From NCBI RefSeq assembly GCF_051859565.1, contig NZ_JBHYFK010000003.1, positions 186,001-250,000 on the forward strand: a DNA stretch of 64,000 bases, read 5' to 3'. The stretch comes from Glycocaulis sp051859565 (GTDB lineage Bacteria; Pseudomonadota; Alphaproteobacteria; Caulobacterales; Maricaulaceae). The translations under genes were made by a program, and so were the position numbers. The notes under the pieces were generated by a model. That model saw only the letters and a list, made by a program, of their open reading frames with translations, ran no database searches and was not told the origin of the DNA. Shown here piece after piece: positions 24,218-34,800 of the stretch. Positions within the stretch are counted from its first letter, which is position 1. Every line of letters starts with the position of its first letter.

Positions 24218-25270
24218 ATGAATGATGATCGCCGGGACAAATTGCGGTCGCTGAGCATCAACCGGGATGATGACGAACGACGCGGCGGCGGGGTGTCACC
24301 CGCCACGCTGATTGGCGGAATGATTGTGTCGGCAGCCATTGCCGCTGGTGCGGTCTGGTTTCTGACGCAAGGTGATGACGGCAATGCGCCGCCGCAACAG
24401 CACACAGCTGCCAGCGCGCCGGCCGCCAGCACCAGCCAGACCGCAGACACGCAGGCAACACCGCCGCCTGCTGCGGCCGCGCCGCGCGTACCACGTGCGT
24501 CGGGCCTTGTTGCGTCTGGCTATGTCACCGCGCGCCGTCAGGCTACCGTTTCGGCCGAAATCACCGGGCGTATCGCCGAAGTGCTTGTTGAAGAAGGCAC
24601 CGAGGTCGAGGCTGGTGAGATACTCGCCCGGCTGGACGATACGCGCGCCAATCTCGATCTTGAATTGATCGACTCCCAGATCGCCGCTGCTGAGGCGCGG
24701 GTGCGCTCGCTGGAGTTTCAGGCGCGCGAGGCCGGCACTGTCAGCCGGCGTGCGTCCAGCCTGTTTGAACGCGACATCGCCTCTGAGGCAGCGCTGACGG
24801 CGGCGCAGGCCCAGCAATCGAGCCTGGAGGCTCAGCTGCGTGCGGCCCGTGCCGAGTTGGACAGCGCCCGCGTACGGCGCACGAGCCAAATCGATCTCAT
24901 CGCGCGCCATATCGTGCGCGCACCGTTTGCGGGCGTCGTGATCGCGAAGAATGCGCAGGTTGGTGAAATTCTGTTCCCGGGTTCCGCCGGTGGCGGGTTT
25001 ACCCGTACCGGCGTCGCAACGCTGGTCGACATGGCCTCGCTGGAAATCGAGGTCGATGTAAACGAAGGCCAGATCCAGCGGGTGACGCCAGGCCAGCGCG
25101 TCGAAGCGGTGCTGGATGCCTATCCGGACTGGCGGATTCCCGCCCGCGTGGAGGCCATCATCCCCACTGCAGACCGTAGCCGCGCCACCATCAAGGTACG
25201 CGTGGCCCTCAATGAGCGCGATGCGCGTGTCCTCCCGGACATGGCTGCCCGCGTGACCTTTATCGAGTGA
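24218..25270 (+). CDS. HlyD/MacA-family periplasmic adaptor subunit
   Basis: 350 residues. A short cytoplasmic N-terminus, one membrane helix (~29-48), an Ala/Pro/Gln linker, a split lipoyl domain (GYVTARRQATVSAEITGRIAEVLVEEGTEVEAGEILARLDD ... APFAGVVIAKNAQVG, quoted in part: EEGTEVEAGEILARLDD), a ~75-residue coiled coil (IAAAEARVRSLEFQ...), and a beta-barrel domain. It bridges the inner-membrane ABC exporter to an outer-membrane channel. First of four genes with the ATPase and two permeases. No TolC-type gene is in the window. Confidence 0.88.
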   Translation: MNDDRRDKLRSLSINRDDDERRGGGVSPATLIGGMIVSAAIAAGAVWFLTQGDDGNAPPQQHTAASAPAASTSQTADTQATPPPAAAAPRVPRASGLVASGYVTARRQATVSAEITGRIAEVLVEEGTEVEAGEILARLDDTRANLDLELIDSQIAAAEARVRSLEFQAREAGTVSRRASSLFERDIASEAALTAAQAQQSSLEAQLRAARAELDSARVRRTSQIDLIARHIVRAPFAGVVIAKNAQVGEILFPGSAGGGFTRTGVATLVDMASLEIEVDVNEGQIQRVTPGQRVEAVLDAYPDWRIPARVEAIIPTADRSRATIKVRVALNERDARVLPDMAARVTFIE

Positions 25271-25314
25271 TGCCGGCCCAGGGCCGGGGCTGAATTTTCA
25301 AGGGACAGGATATC

Positions 25315-26010
25315 ATGGCAGACGCATCAGGACTTTACGAACTCAAAGGGCTTTCCAAGCGTTATACGCGCGGCAAGGAGACGGTCGCGATCTTCGACGG
25401 GCTCGACATGACGATCTCCCAGGGCGATTTCATCGCCATCATGGGGCCGTCAGGGTCGGGCAAGACCACCTTGCTGAACCTGCTGGGCGGCATCGACAAG
25501 CCCAGCTCCGGCGAGGTTCTGTTTGAAGGCCAGCGCATCGATAATCTGAGCCAGGGCCGTCTCGCCAAATGGCGCGCCAAGAATGCCGGCTTCATCTTCC
25601 AGTTCTACAATCTGATGCCGACGCTCACCGCAGCCCAGAACGTCGAACTGCCTTTGCTGTTGACCAACCTGTCGGGCAAGGCGCGTAAACAGCGGGTGAA
25701 AACTGCGCTCGATATCGTCGGCATGGTGGATCGCGCCGGTCACCGTCCTGGCCAGCTTTCGGGTGGTCAGCAGCAACGCGTAGCCATTGCCCGCGCCATC
25801 GTTGCCGACCCGAAAGTCCTGCTCGCGGACGAACCGACGGGCGATCTGGACCGCACGACGGCCGATGAAATTCTGCAGACGCTCCAGCTTCTCAACAAGG
25901 AACTGGGAAAGACCATCATCATGGTCACGCACGACCCGGAAGCGGCGAGCTACGCCGCGCGCGAACTGCACCTGAACAAGGGCCGGTTCGAGGAGAAGGG
26001 GAAAGCCTGA
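25315..26010 (+). CDS. ABC transporter ATP-binding protein (MacB/LolD type)
   Basis: 231 residues with every ABC motif: Walker A GPSGSGKT (44-51), a Q-loop in IFQFYNLMP, signature LSGGQQQR, Walker B VLLADEPTGDLD and the H-loop in VTHDPE. Sequence is of the MacB/LolD/FtsE class that powers mechanotransmission across the periplasm rather than transport through the membrane. Its stop overlaps the first permease start by one base (TGATG). Confidence 0.93.
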   Translation: MADASGLYELKGLSKRYTRGKETVAIFDGLDMTISQGDFIAIMGPSGSGKTTLLNLLGGIDKPSSGEVLFEGQRIDNLSQGRLAKWRAKNAGFIFQFYNLMPTLTAAQNVELPLLLTNLSGKARKQRVKTALDIVGMVDRAGHRPGQLSGGQQQRVAIARAIVADPKVLLADEPTGDLDRTTADEILQTLQLLNKELGKTIIMVTHDPEAASYAARELHLNKGRFEEKGKA

Positions 26011-27170
26011 TGAATGACGCAACCCTGATCCGCAAAAACCTCTTTCGCAAGCGTTTGCGGGCCATCCTCCTGATGGTCTCCATCCTTGTCGCCTTCCTGA
26101 TTTTCGGCGTACTCGGCGCCCTGCAGAACGCCTTCTCCATGGGCAGTGGCACGGCGGCGCAGGAGCGCCTCGTCACCGTCAATCGTATCAATTTCACCGT
26201 GGCGCTACCCTATGCCTACTGGGGCCGCATTCAGCAGGTGGAGGGTGTGCGCAATGCCGCCCCGGCCAGCTGGTTTGGCGGTTACTATCAGGAACCCCAG
26301 AACTTCGTGCAGAGCTTCGCGGTCGATCCTGAAACCTATCTGGCCGCTTATCCCACCGAAATCGTCCTGCCGCCCGAAGAGCGAGCTGCATTCCTGGAGG
26401 GGCGCACCTGCGCGGTCGTTGGCCGGGCGCTGGCCAACCAGTATGACTGGTCCACGGGTGACCGCATCCCGCTCATGTCCAATATCTGGCAGAACACCGA
26501 CGGCTCGCAGGCATGGGAGCTGGATATCTGCGGCGTGTTTGATGACACCGAAGGCACATATCCGACCAACTACCTCATGCTCCATTACGAGTATTTCAAC
26601 GAGAGCCTTCTGTTCGGACGCGATAGCTTCCACTGGATCACGATCAATACCACCGATCCGGCCCTGAACGATCAGGTTAGCCAGGATATCGACGCCCTGT
26701 TTGCCAACTCCTCGGCGGAAACCTCCACCACCACTGAGGCCGCGTTCAACGAGGCCTTCATGGAACAGTTCGGCAATATCGGCCTGATCCTGACCTGGGT
26801 GATCGGGGCTGCGTTTGCGACGATCCTGATGATTGTCGGCACGACCATGGTGATGGCGGTCAATGAGCGCACCCGCGAGATTGCCGTGCTCAAGACACTC
26901 GGCTTCACCGCGCCTCGCATCTTCCGCATGGTGCTGTGGGAGTCGCTCCTCTTGAGCTTTATCGGCGGACTGATCGGGCTCGGCCTTGCGTCTTTGGCTG
27001 CGGCTGCCGCCAGCGGGGCGCTTGCCGGTTTCCTTCCCGCCTTCGGTCTGTCGCTGACCAATATCGTGACCGCGCTGATCCTGATGGCGGCGCTCGGTAT
27101 CGTGACGGGCATCCTGCCAGCCTACAATGCCATGCAGGTGCGCATCTCCGAAGCGCTCGGCAAGATCTGA
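26010..27170 (+). CDS. FtsX/MacB-type ABC permease, first subunit
   Basis: 386 residues. MacB topology: one N-terminal helix (~16-38), a large periplasmic domain with aromatic-rich segments (PYAYWGRIQQVEGV), then three C-terminal helices forming the FtsX core with TREIAVLKTLGFT. It couples to the ATPase at 25315. Unlike single-chain MacB, ATPase and permease are separate and there are two different permeases, so the transporter is probably a heterodimer. Confidence 0.9.
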   Translation: MNDATLIRKNLFRKRLRAILLMVSILVAFLIFGVLGALQNAFSMGSGTAAQERLVTVNRINFTVALPYAYWGRIQQVEGVRNAAPASWFGGYYQEPQNFVQSFAVDPETYLAAYPTEIVLPPEERAAFLEGRTCAVVGRALANQYDWSTGDRIPLMSNIWQNTDGSQAWELDICGVFDDTEGTYPTNYLMLHYEYFNESLLFGRDSFHWITINTTDPALNDQVSQDIDALFANSSAETSTTTEAAFNEAFMEQFGNIGLILTWVIGAAFATILMIVGTTMVMAVNERTREIAVLKTLGFTAPRIFRMVLWESLLLSFIGGLIGLGLASLAAAAASGALAGFLPAFGLSLTNIVTALILMAALGIVTGILPAYNAMQVRISEALGKI

Positions 27171-27181
27171 GGAGAGACGAC

Positions 27182-28360
27182 ATGTTAAAACAGACAATAG
27201 CCGTAACGCTTCTCAATCTGCGTTCCATCCCGCAGCGCTGGGGTATGTCGCTGGCAACCGTGCTCTCCATTGCTCTGGTCGTCGGGGTTCTGCTCGGCTT
27301 CATGGCCATGGCCAGCGGTTTCCGGGCCACCGTGGACGGTGCGGGTTCCGATGATGTGGCAATCATGCTGCGCGGCGGCGCGATGGCGGAGATGAACTCC
27401 ACCGTTAGCCGCGACGATGTACGCCTTGTCGAAATCGCGCCCGGTATCGCTGCCGGTGAGAATGGCGAGGCGCTCATCTCTGCCGAGCTCTATGTCGTCG
27501 CCGACGGCATCAAGCGCACCACGCAGACGCGGGCCAATCTGGCGCTTCGCGGGGTCGGCCAGTACGGACCGCAACTGCGTCCGCAATTCTCGCTGGTGGA
27601 GGGCCGCATGTTCTCGCCCGGCACGGCCGAACTGGTGGTCGGTGAAAGCGTTCTGCGCGAGTTCGACGGGTTCGAGCTGGGCCAGAGCATCAGGCTTGGC
27701 AATAATGAATGGACCGTTGTCGGCGTGTTCTCCACCGGCGGGTCGGTGTTTGATTCTGAAATCTGGGCCGATCTGGGCGTGATCCAGAATCTTTACGACC
27801 GGGGCTCCAGCGTGCAGACCATCCGCGCACGGCTGACTTCGCCAGCGGCTATCGAGGAGCTTCGCGAGTACGTGGAGAACGAGCCCCGGCTCAATCTCGA
27901 AGTGCTCTCCGAGCGGGCCTATTTCGCCCGCTCTGCCGGCGGCACGACCAATCTCATCATGTTCCTGGGCTGGCCGCTGGCCTTTGCCATGGCCATTGGC
28001 GCACTCGCCGGTGCCTGGAACGCGATGTATGCCTCGGTCGATGCGCGTACCCGTGAACTGGCAACCTTGCGGGCCATCGGCTTTGGTGGATTCCCTGCCT
28101 TCTTTGCCGCGATGGCAGAGGCACTGGTACTGGCCTTTGCGGGCGGGCTGATCGGTGCGGTAGCCACGTATCTGCTCTTTGACGGGGTCAGTGCCTCCAC
28201 GCTTGGCTCCGGCTTTACGCAAGTGGTCTTCGCCTTTGCCGTTACGCCTGACGCCGTTGTGCAAGGCGTGATCCTGGCGCTGATTGTCGGCTTCCTGGGC
28301 GGGTTCATCCCGGCCATCCGTGCCGCGCGCATTCCCTTGCTCGCCGTGCATAACGACTGA
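27182..28360 (+). CDS. FtsX/MacB-type ABC permease, second subunit
   Basis: 392 residues with the same topology as its neighbour: N-terminal helix (MSLATVLSIALVVGVLLGFM), periplasmic domain, and three C-terminal helices with TRELATLRAIGF. It is clearly diverged from the first permease. ATG 27182 follows GGAGAG with 5-nt spacing; the open frame extends upstream, but only as overlap with the first permease. A hairpin with a bulge follows the stop (28365-28400). Substrate (peptide, lipid or small molecule) unknown. Confidence 0.9.
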   Translation: MLKQTIAVTLLNLRSIPQRWGMSLATVLSIALVVGVLLGFMAMASGFRATVDGAGSDDVAIMLRGGAMAEMNSTVSRDDVRLVEIAPGIAAGENGEALISAELYVVADGIKRTTQTRANLALRGVGQYGPQLRPQFSLVEGRMFSPGTAELVVGESVLREFDGFELGQSIRLGNNEWTVVGVFSTGGSVFDSEIWADLGVIQNLYDRGSSVQTIRARLTSPAAIEELREYVENEPRLNLEVLSERAYFARSAGGTTNLIMFLGWPLAFAMAIGALAGAWNAMYASVDARTRELATLRAIGFGGFPAFFAAMAEALVLAFAGGLIGAVATYLLFDGVSASTLGSGFTQVVFAFAVTPDAVVQGVILALIVGFLGGFIPAIRAARIPLLAVHND

Positions 28361-28364
28361 TAGT

Positions 28365-28400
28365 GGCCCGGCCTGGTGGTGCCTGATCTGCCACCGGGCC
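28365..28400 (+). terminator. hairpin after the ABC export operon
   Basis: GGCCCGG and GGTGG (28365-28379, 3-nt bulge) pair with CCACCGGGCC (28391-28400). GC-rich without a U-tract; a partial terminator is possible. Confidence 0.35.
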
Positions 28401-28501
28401 GGGCTCGCCGTCCCCGGCGCCGAATCCAGCTGTGCGCTTGACCTTCGCGGCCGGCCCATCACCAATGGCACCCGGACGAAGGCAATGAGAGGGGATAACC
28501 G

Positions 28502-29905
28502 ATGACCGGACAGGAAGGCGCGGCTAAGCGCTCGTGGCTGCGCATACCGCACACGCTGGTGCTGATGGTCATCATGATGGCCATTGCTCTGGTGCTGACC
28601 TGGATACTGCCTGCCGGTAGCTTCGAGATGCAGCCCAACGAGGCCGGCCGGATGATGGTGGTTCCGGGCACCTATGAGGTGGTCGAGGACGCGCAGACAC
28701 TGGCGCCCTGGCATTTGCTCAGCGTGGTGCCGCGTGCCATGGCATCGGCTTCCGACGTCATCTTCTTTGTCTTCCTGATTGGCGGCGTGCTGGGTGTGGT
28801 CCGTTTGACAGGCGCTATCGACGCGGCGATCGGCGGCATGCTGCAGCACTTCCGTGACCGGCTGGCGCTGCTGATCTTTGCTGCCATGTTCGTCTTCGGC
28901 ACGTTCTCGGCCACGTTTGGCATGGCCGCAGAATACATCGCCTTTGTGGGCATACTGGTGGCGCTGTGCGCGGCCTTGCGGCTCGATTCCATGACGGCTG
29001 TCGGGATGATGGTCGTGGGCTACGGCGTCGGTTACGGGATCTCGTTCATGAACCCGTTCACCGTGATGGTCGCGCAGGACATTGCCGAGCTTCAGCCGCT
29101 TTCGGGCTGGTGGTACCGTCTGGCCATCGCCTTGCCGATCTTCGCCATCGGATTCCATCATGTCTACAGCTACGCCAGAAAGGTACAGTCCGACCCGTCC
29201 AAAAGCCTGATGGCTGGGCTGCCGGCCACCGTGGCGCCGCCTCCGCAGGAATATCCGAAGATGAACTGGCAGCGCCGTCTGGTCCTGCTTTCTCTTGGCG
29301 CGACGATTGTCGGGCTTGTGCTGGGCGTGATGCTGCAGGGCTGGTGGCTGACCGAGCTGGCTGCCATCTTCCTGGCGCTGGCTGTTGCGGCCATCATTTT
29401 TGGGCGTCTGCGCCTCGATGATGCCGCGGAAAGTTTCATCACCGGGGCGGCGCAGCTGACCGCCACGGCGCTGCTGGTCGGCTTTGCCCGCTCGATCTCG
29501 CTCATTCTCGAAGACGGGCTGGTGCTGCACACCATCGTCAATGCGCTGGCAACGCCGCTGGAACAGGTCCGCGCGGAGTTTTCCGCCGTCGGCATGTTCC
29601 TGCTGCAGAGCCTTCTGAACCTGTTCGTACCGTCGGGCAGCGGCCAGGCCTTTGCCACCATGCCGATCATGGCGCCGATTGGCGATCTGGTCGGGGTGAG
29701 CCGTCAGGTGACCGTGCTGGCCTTCCAGTTCGGCGATGGCTTCTCCAACATGATCGTGCCGACCAACGCTGTACTGATGGGCATACTCGGCCTTGCCGGT
29801 ATTCCCTATGACCGCTGGCTGCGCTTTGTATTTCCCCTGATGATCAAGCTGACCATCGCCGGTGCGCTGGCGCTGATGCTGGCGGTCTGGATCGGGTATA
29901 CCTGA
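28502..29905 (+). CDS. DcuC/YfcC-family inner-membrane carrier
   Basis: 467 residues, about 12 membrane helices, of the C4-dicarboxylate carrier/YfcC group. N-terminal IPHTLVLMVIMMAIALVLTWILPAGSFE, here the diagnostic ALVLTWILPAGSFE, is typical, as are GYGVGYGISFMNPFT and the LNLFVPSGSGQAFATMPIMAP loop. Relatives are suggested to move carboxylates or dipeptides/amino acids with protons or sodium. AGGGG lies 8 nt before ATG. It is followed at short distance by a periplasmic protein gene. Substrate not predictable. Confidence 0.85.
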   Translation: MTGQEGAAKRSWLRIPHTLVLMVIMMAIALVLTWILPAGSFEMQPNEAGRMMVVPGTYEVVEDAQTLAPWHLLSVVPRAMASASDVIFFVFLIGGVLGVVRLTGAIDAAIGGMLQHFRDRLALLIFAAMFVFGTFSATFGMAAEYIAFVGILVALCAALRLDSMTAVGMMVVGYGVGYGISFMNPFTVMVAQDIAELQPLSGWWYRLAIALPIFAIGFHHVYSYARKVQSDPSKSLMAGLPATVAPPPQEYPKMNWQRRLVLLSLGATIVGLVLGVMLQGWWLTELAAIFLALAVAAIIFGRLRLDDAAESFITGAAQLTATALLVGFARSISLILEDGLVLHTIVNALATPLEQVRAEFSAVGMFLLQSLLNLFVPSGSGQAFATMPIMAPIGDLVGVSRQVTVLAFQFGDGFSNMIVPTNAVLMGILGLAGIPYDRWLRFVFPLMIKLTIAGALALMLAVWIGYT

Positions 29906-29960
29906 CGCGTACGCGGCCTTTTTGCGGGGGCTTCCTGTCAATGATCGAGGATTGTTTCTG

Positions 29961-30530
29961 ATGAAAACCCTGATTGCCGCCTGTGCGGCCGCACTGATGA
30001 GTGTCTCTTCCTTCGCTGCTGCGCAGGAAATGCGACTGCCGTTGTCTGATTTCGCGATGACGGTGCGCATTCATGACCATTCCAGTGGCCATGAACAGGA
30101 AATGCAGATGCGTCATCGTAGCGGCGATTTCCGCATGGAAGGCGAGTTTCAAGGGCAGAGCGCTATCGTGCTCGTCAACCCGGTTGAACGCATGAGCACC
30201 ATATTGGTGAACATGCAGGGTACCCGGATGGCGATCGAGATGCCGATGGGCGATGAAGTGTCGCTGCCGCTGGCCGATGAGCGCTTCGGAGATGCAGTCG
30301 GCAACGATACCGTCGCCGGAGAGCCATGCACGATCTACCGCGTCGAGGACGAGGACATTCCCGGCGGCGAGGCGCTGGGGTGCATGACCGATGACAATAT
30401 CGTGCTCCGCGTGGACATTCCTGATCGCGGCACGGCGTTCGAAGCCACGCATTTCTCCCGCGCTTCGCAGGATGCCAGCCTGTTCACCGTCCCCGCCGGA
30501 TATCAGCGCATGCGCATGCCGGGGCGGTAA
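29961..30530 (+). CDS. periplasmic protein of unknown function (DUF4412-like)
   Basis: 189 residues with a signal peptide (MKTLIAACAAALMSVSSFAAAQ). The mature part has beta-strand repeats of the form FRMEGEFQGQSAIVLVNP...MSTILVNMQGTRMAIEMP, similar in style to DUF4412/outer-membrane lipoprotein-sorting-like folds, and two Cys (CTIYRV, LGCMTDD) that could form a disulfide. ATG 29961 was chosen because the signal peptide starts there. Function unknown. Confidence 0.7.
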   Translation: MKTLIAACAAALMSVSSFAAAQEMRLPLSDFAMTVRIHDHSSGHEQEMQMRHRSGDFRMEGEFQGQSAIVLVNPVERMSTILVNMQGTRMAIEMPMGDEVSLPLADERFGDAVGNDTVAGEPCTIYRVEDEDIPGGEALGCMTDDNIVLRVDIPDRGTAFEATHFSRASQDASLFTVPAGYQRMRMPGR

Positions 30531-30674
30531 ACGGCTTACTCCGCCGGCTCGATCCGAAGCTCGCAGGAAGAACCGGATCACGCCTGCGTGAGGCGAACAC
30601 TGGGTGGAGTTTTTCGGAACCAAGGCGGGCGAGGGCTGTTGAACAGGGACCCCTTCCAACCATTGGAGAGTTCC

Positions 30675-31850
30675 ATGACCCGGTCTTTGCCTGCCTTGCT
30701 CGTTTCGTCCTGCCTTGCCATGGGCGGCAGTCTGGCTCTGGCTCAGGAGCGGATTATTGCAGGTGACGAGGCGCTGGAGTTGCACACGGTCATCACCGGG
30801 CTGGAGCATCCTTGGGCCATCGCCTTCATTTCCGATGACGCCTTTCTGGTGACCGAACGCAATAGCGGCACGCTGCGGGCAGGGCAGGTCGATGGCTCGC
30901 TGTCAGATCCCATCTGGGAGGCCGAGGACCTGTTTCGCTTCGAGGGAGAGACCAATAGAAGCCAGGCAGGCCTGTTTGATGTCCAGTTGCATCCCCGTTT
31001 CGAGGACAACGGCTGGGTATACATCAGCTATTCGCGCGAGACTGATCGTGGAGCGGCTCTTGTAGTGGTGCGCGGCACGGTCGCACAGGAGGATGGTGAC
31101 GTCACCTTCAGCGATGTCGAGGACATCTTCGTGATGAACGAGGAGGATCAGGATTCCAGCGGCCTGCACTTCGGTGGCCGCATGGCGTTCGATCCGTCCG
31201 ATGCCTCGCTATTCCTGTCTGTGGGTGAGCGGCGCAATATCTCCCGGTCGCAGGACGCCAGCGATCAGGCAGGCGCTGTCCTGCGCATGACCGACAGCGG
31301 CGAGGCACACCCGGGCAATCCGTCTTTTGAGACCGAAGAAGACGAAGGTTCATCTGATCCGTATGTCTACTCAATCGGTGTACGGAATATTCAGGCGCTG
31401 GCCGTACGCGAGCAGAATGGGCAGCTCTGGGCCGCTGATCATGGCCCCGAAGGGGGCGACGCGATCCGCCACATCGCCTCGGGCACCAATCATGGCTGGC
31501 CCTTCATCACGGGTGGCGAAGACTATTCCGGCGCGCCGCTCGGCGTCGGTGAACAGATGGAGGGCATGACCTCTCCCGTTCACACCTTCGAGGAGACGAT
31601 CGCGCCGTCCGGTCTGGCCTTTGTGCCGCAGGACAGCGCCTTTACCGGCTGGGCAAACGACATGGTTGTCGGTGGCCTCTATGCCCAGGGTGTTGTGCGT
31701 GTACAGCTGCAGGGTGATGGAGTGGCAAGTCAGGAACTGATCGAGCTTGGCCACCGGGTGCGTGATGTCCGCATTGGTCCCGACGGCGCAATCTGGATGG
31801 TGACAGACCATGCAGAGGGTGCCGTGCTGCGCCTTGTCCCTGAGGGCTAG
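30675..31850 (+). CDS. PQQ-dependent sugar dehydrogenase (soluble GDH/YliI family)
   Basis: 391 residues, signal peptide MTRSLPALLVSSCLAMGGSLALA. Six-bladed propeller family of soluble glucose/aldose dehydrogenases. GLEHPWAIAFISDDAFLVTER opens blade 1; QAGLFDVQLHP, IGVRNIQALAV (the G-x-RN-x-Q motif) and DHGPEGGDAI (cofactor region) are conserved. It would oxidise a sugar or other alcohol in the periplasm using PQQ. GGAG lies 6 nt before ATG 30675. It ends 7 nt from the convergent dnaE2. No pqq genes are in view. Confidence 0.88.
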   Translation: MTRSLPALLVSSCLAMGGSLALAQERIIAGDEALELHTVITGLEHPWAIAFISDDAFLVTERNSGTLRAGQVDGSLSDPIWEAEDLFRFEGETNRSQAGLFDVQLHPRFEDNGWVYISYSRETDRGAALVVVRGTVAQEDGDVTFSDVEDIFVMNEEDQDSSGLHFGGRMAFDPSDASLFLSVGERRNISRSQDASDQAGAVLRMTDSGEAHPGNPSFETEEDEGSSDPYVYSIGVRNIQALAVREQNGQLWAADHGPEGGDAIRHIASGTNHGWPFITGGEDYSGAPLGVGEQMEGMTSPVHTFEETIAPSGLAFVPQDSAFTGWANDMVVGGLYAQGVVRVQLQGDGVASQELIELGHRVRDVRIGPDGAIWMVTDHAEGAVLRLVPEG

Positions 31851-31857
31851 TAACCGC

Positions 31858-34800
31858 CTAGTGAAAATCCCGGCTTTTGGGGATGACGCGCACATCGCGC
31901 GGGTGGCGGGCGTGTGAGCTGCCCTTTGGCGGCGGCCCGCGCCGCGCCATGACGGGGCGCCGCACCTCATCGACAGGGGCCATCGCGCCATCGAGCATGT
32001 CGCGCTGGGCATCCTCGCTCAGATAGAGAAGATCGCCGGAGCGGTCCTCCAGCCTTTCCGCGATGATGTGGGTGACATTGTCGGCTGTCTGCACACGGCC
32101 CGTCACGGCGAGGATGCGCGCGCCCATCACGACAGGGCGGAAAAGCTCTGCCACTTTCTTCCAGACGATCAGGTTTGCGATGCCGGTCTCGTCCTCGATG
32201 GTGATGAAGAGCACGCCCTTGGCGGTGCCGGGCTTCTGGCGCACCAGCACCAGCCCGCCTGTACGCACCCTGCGGCCTGTTCGCGTGGCGCAGGCGTCTT
32301 GGGTTGTCGCGAGGCGTTCTTCGCGCCACAGCCCCCTTAAAAGCGCCATGGGATGGCTTTTGAGCGACAGCCGGAGCGTCTGGTAGTCCTGCACGACATG
32401 TTCAGATAGCGGCATTTGCGGCAGCTCCGTGGGCGTCTTCTCCGCCCCATCGCCCGCCAGTGCCAGCAGCGGGGCAGGGGCCTCGACCGTCTCGCCGCGT
32501 ATCGCCCACAGCGCCTCGCGCCGTGAAAGCCCTAGCGAGGTGAAGGCATCGGCGCTGGCCAGCTTTTCCAGCGTCGCGCGAGGCAGGCGCGTGCGGGCGC
32601 GAAGGTCCGCCGGGCTGGCATAGCCAGTGCCGCGCAGGGCCGTTAGCCGCGTCATCTCCTCTTCCTTCAGGCCATCGATCTGGCGCAGGCCGAGGCGCAG
32701 CGCGAAGGGCCATTGGTTGCCCTCTTTCGCGGGTTCCAGCGTGTTGTCCCAGGCCGAATGGTTCACATCGGCGGGGCGCACCTCCACGCCATGCTCCTTG
32801 GCATCACGCACGATCTGGGCGGGCGCGTAGAAGCCCATGGGCTGAGCGTTCAGGAGGGCGGCGGCGAACACCTCCGGATGGTGGCATTTGACCCATGAGG
32901 AGACATAAACCAGTAGCGCAAACGAGGCGGCATGGCTTTCGGGAAAGCCGTACTCGCCAAAGCCCTTGATCTGGTCAAAGCAGCGCGCGGCAAACTCAGG
33001 CGCATAGCCGCGCTGCACCATGCCCTGCACCATTTTCTCCTCGAACTTGCGGATCGTGCCCACGCGCCGGAAGGTCGCCATGGCGCGGCGCAATCCATTG
33101 GCCTCGTCGGGCGTGAATTTGGCGGCATCAATGGCGATCTGCATGGCCTGCTCCTGAAAGAGCGGCACGCCGAGCGTACGCCCCAGAATGCTTTTCAGCT
33201 CGTCGGCCGGGCCATGCTCCGGTGCGGGCGAGGGGAAGGTAACATCCTCGATGCCTTTGCGGCGGCGCAGGTATGGATGGACCATATTGCCCTGAATGGG
33301 GCCGGGGCGCACAATCGCCACCTGAATGACGAGATCGTAGAAGGTTTCGGGCCGCAGGCGCGGCAGCATGTTCATCTGCGCGCGGCTTTCCACCTGAAAG
33401 ACGCCTAAACTGTCGGCCCGGCACAGCATGGCGTAGGTGGCCTTGTCATCGGGCGGGATGCTGGCCAGCGTGTGACGGATACCCTTGTGCTGTTCCAGCA
33501 GGTCAAACGCCTTGCGGATGCAGGTCAGCATGCCCAGCGCCAGCACATCCACCTTCATGATGCCCAGCGCGTCGATATCGTCCTTGTCCCACTCGATGAA
33601 GGTGCGCTCCTCCATCGCGGCATTGCCGATGGGCACGGTCTCGGTCAGCAGGCCCTTGGTCAGCACGAAGCCGCCTACATGCTGGGAGAGGTGGCGCGGA
33701 AAGCCGATAAGCTGGCGGGTGAGGATGATCGCGCGGCGGATCATCGGGTTTTGCGGATCGAGGCCTGCGTCCCTGATGTGTTTGTCCTCGATCGTGCGCC
33801 CCCATGAGCCCCAGACCGTGCCGGCGAGCGCCGCCGACACATCTTCGGTCAGGCCCAGCGCCTTGCACACCTCGCGTACGGCAGAGCGCGGGCGGTAGGA
33901 GATGACGGTGGCGGTGAGGCCCGCCCGGTGGCGGCCATAGCGGGCATAGACATATTGCATCACCTCCTCGCGCCGCTCGTGCTCGAAATCGACATCGATA
34001 TCAGGCGGTTCGCGGCGCTCCTTCGACAGGAAGCGCTCAAAGAGAAGACTGCTGGTGGCGGGATCAACGCTCGTCACGCCAAGGCAGTAGCAGACAGCGG
34101 AATTGGCCGCCGAGCCGCGCCCCTGACAGAGGATTTCCTGCGCCCGCGACCACGCCACAATGTCATGCACGGTGAGGAAATAGGCCGCGTAGTCCAGCTC
34201 CGCGATGAGGGCGAGTTCCTTGATGAGCAGCGCCTTCACCTTGTCCGGCACACCGTCCGGATAGCGCCACTCCGCCCCCTTCCAGGTGAGATATTCGAGA
34301 TGACCTTGCGGGGTGGAGCCCGGCGGCACCGGCTCATCCGGGTATTCATAGCGCAGCTCATCCAGGCTGAAAGTGCAGCGCGCGGCGATGGCTTGCGTCC
34401 GCGCTATAGCGGCTTCAAATCCGGCAAAAAGCCGCGCCATTTCGGCTGGGCTTTTCAGGTGCCGCTCGGCATGAGGCTCAAGGCGGAAGCCGGCCTCTTC
34501 AATCGTGCAATGCTCGCGTATGCAGCTCATCACGTCCTGCAAGGGGCGGCGCTCGGGCGCGTGATAGAGCACGTCATTGACGGCGACGATCGGCACGCCC
34601 GCATGGCGTCCAAGCGCGTCCAGCATCGCGATCCGCTCCCTGTCCCGCCCCCGGTATCGCCACGCAGCGGCCAGCCATACCCGCCCCGGCCAGCTTGCGC
34701 CCAACCGGGCCAGCACAGCCTCAAAGGCGGCATCGGGTTCCTCTGGCGGCACGATGATGAAGCACTGGCCGTCAGCGGCCTCCATCACATCCTCAAGGGT

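Noticed and set aside
25315..28360. Antibiotic resistance (MacAB) call
   Set aside because: The layout is MacB-like, but ATPase and permeases are separate and duplicated; no evidence supports a drug substrate.
27185..30070. 961-codon open frame antisense to the ABC permease and DcuC-like genes
   Set aside because: Its product is low-complexity (His/Gln/Arg-rich) without a domain, and the opposite strand encodes well-conserved proteins. High GC makes such antisense frames common.
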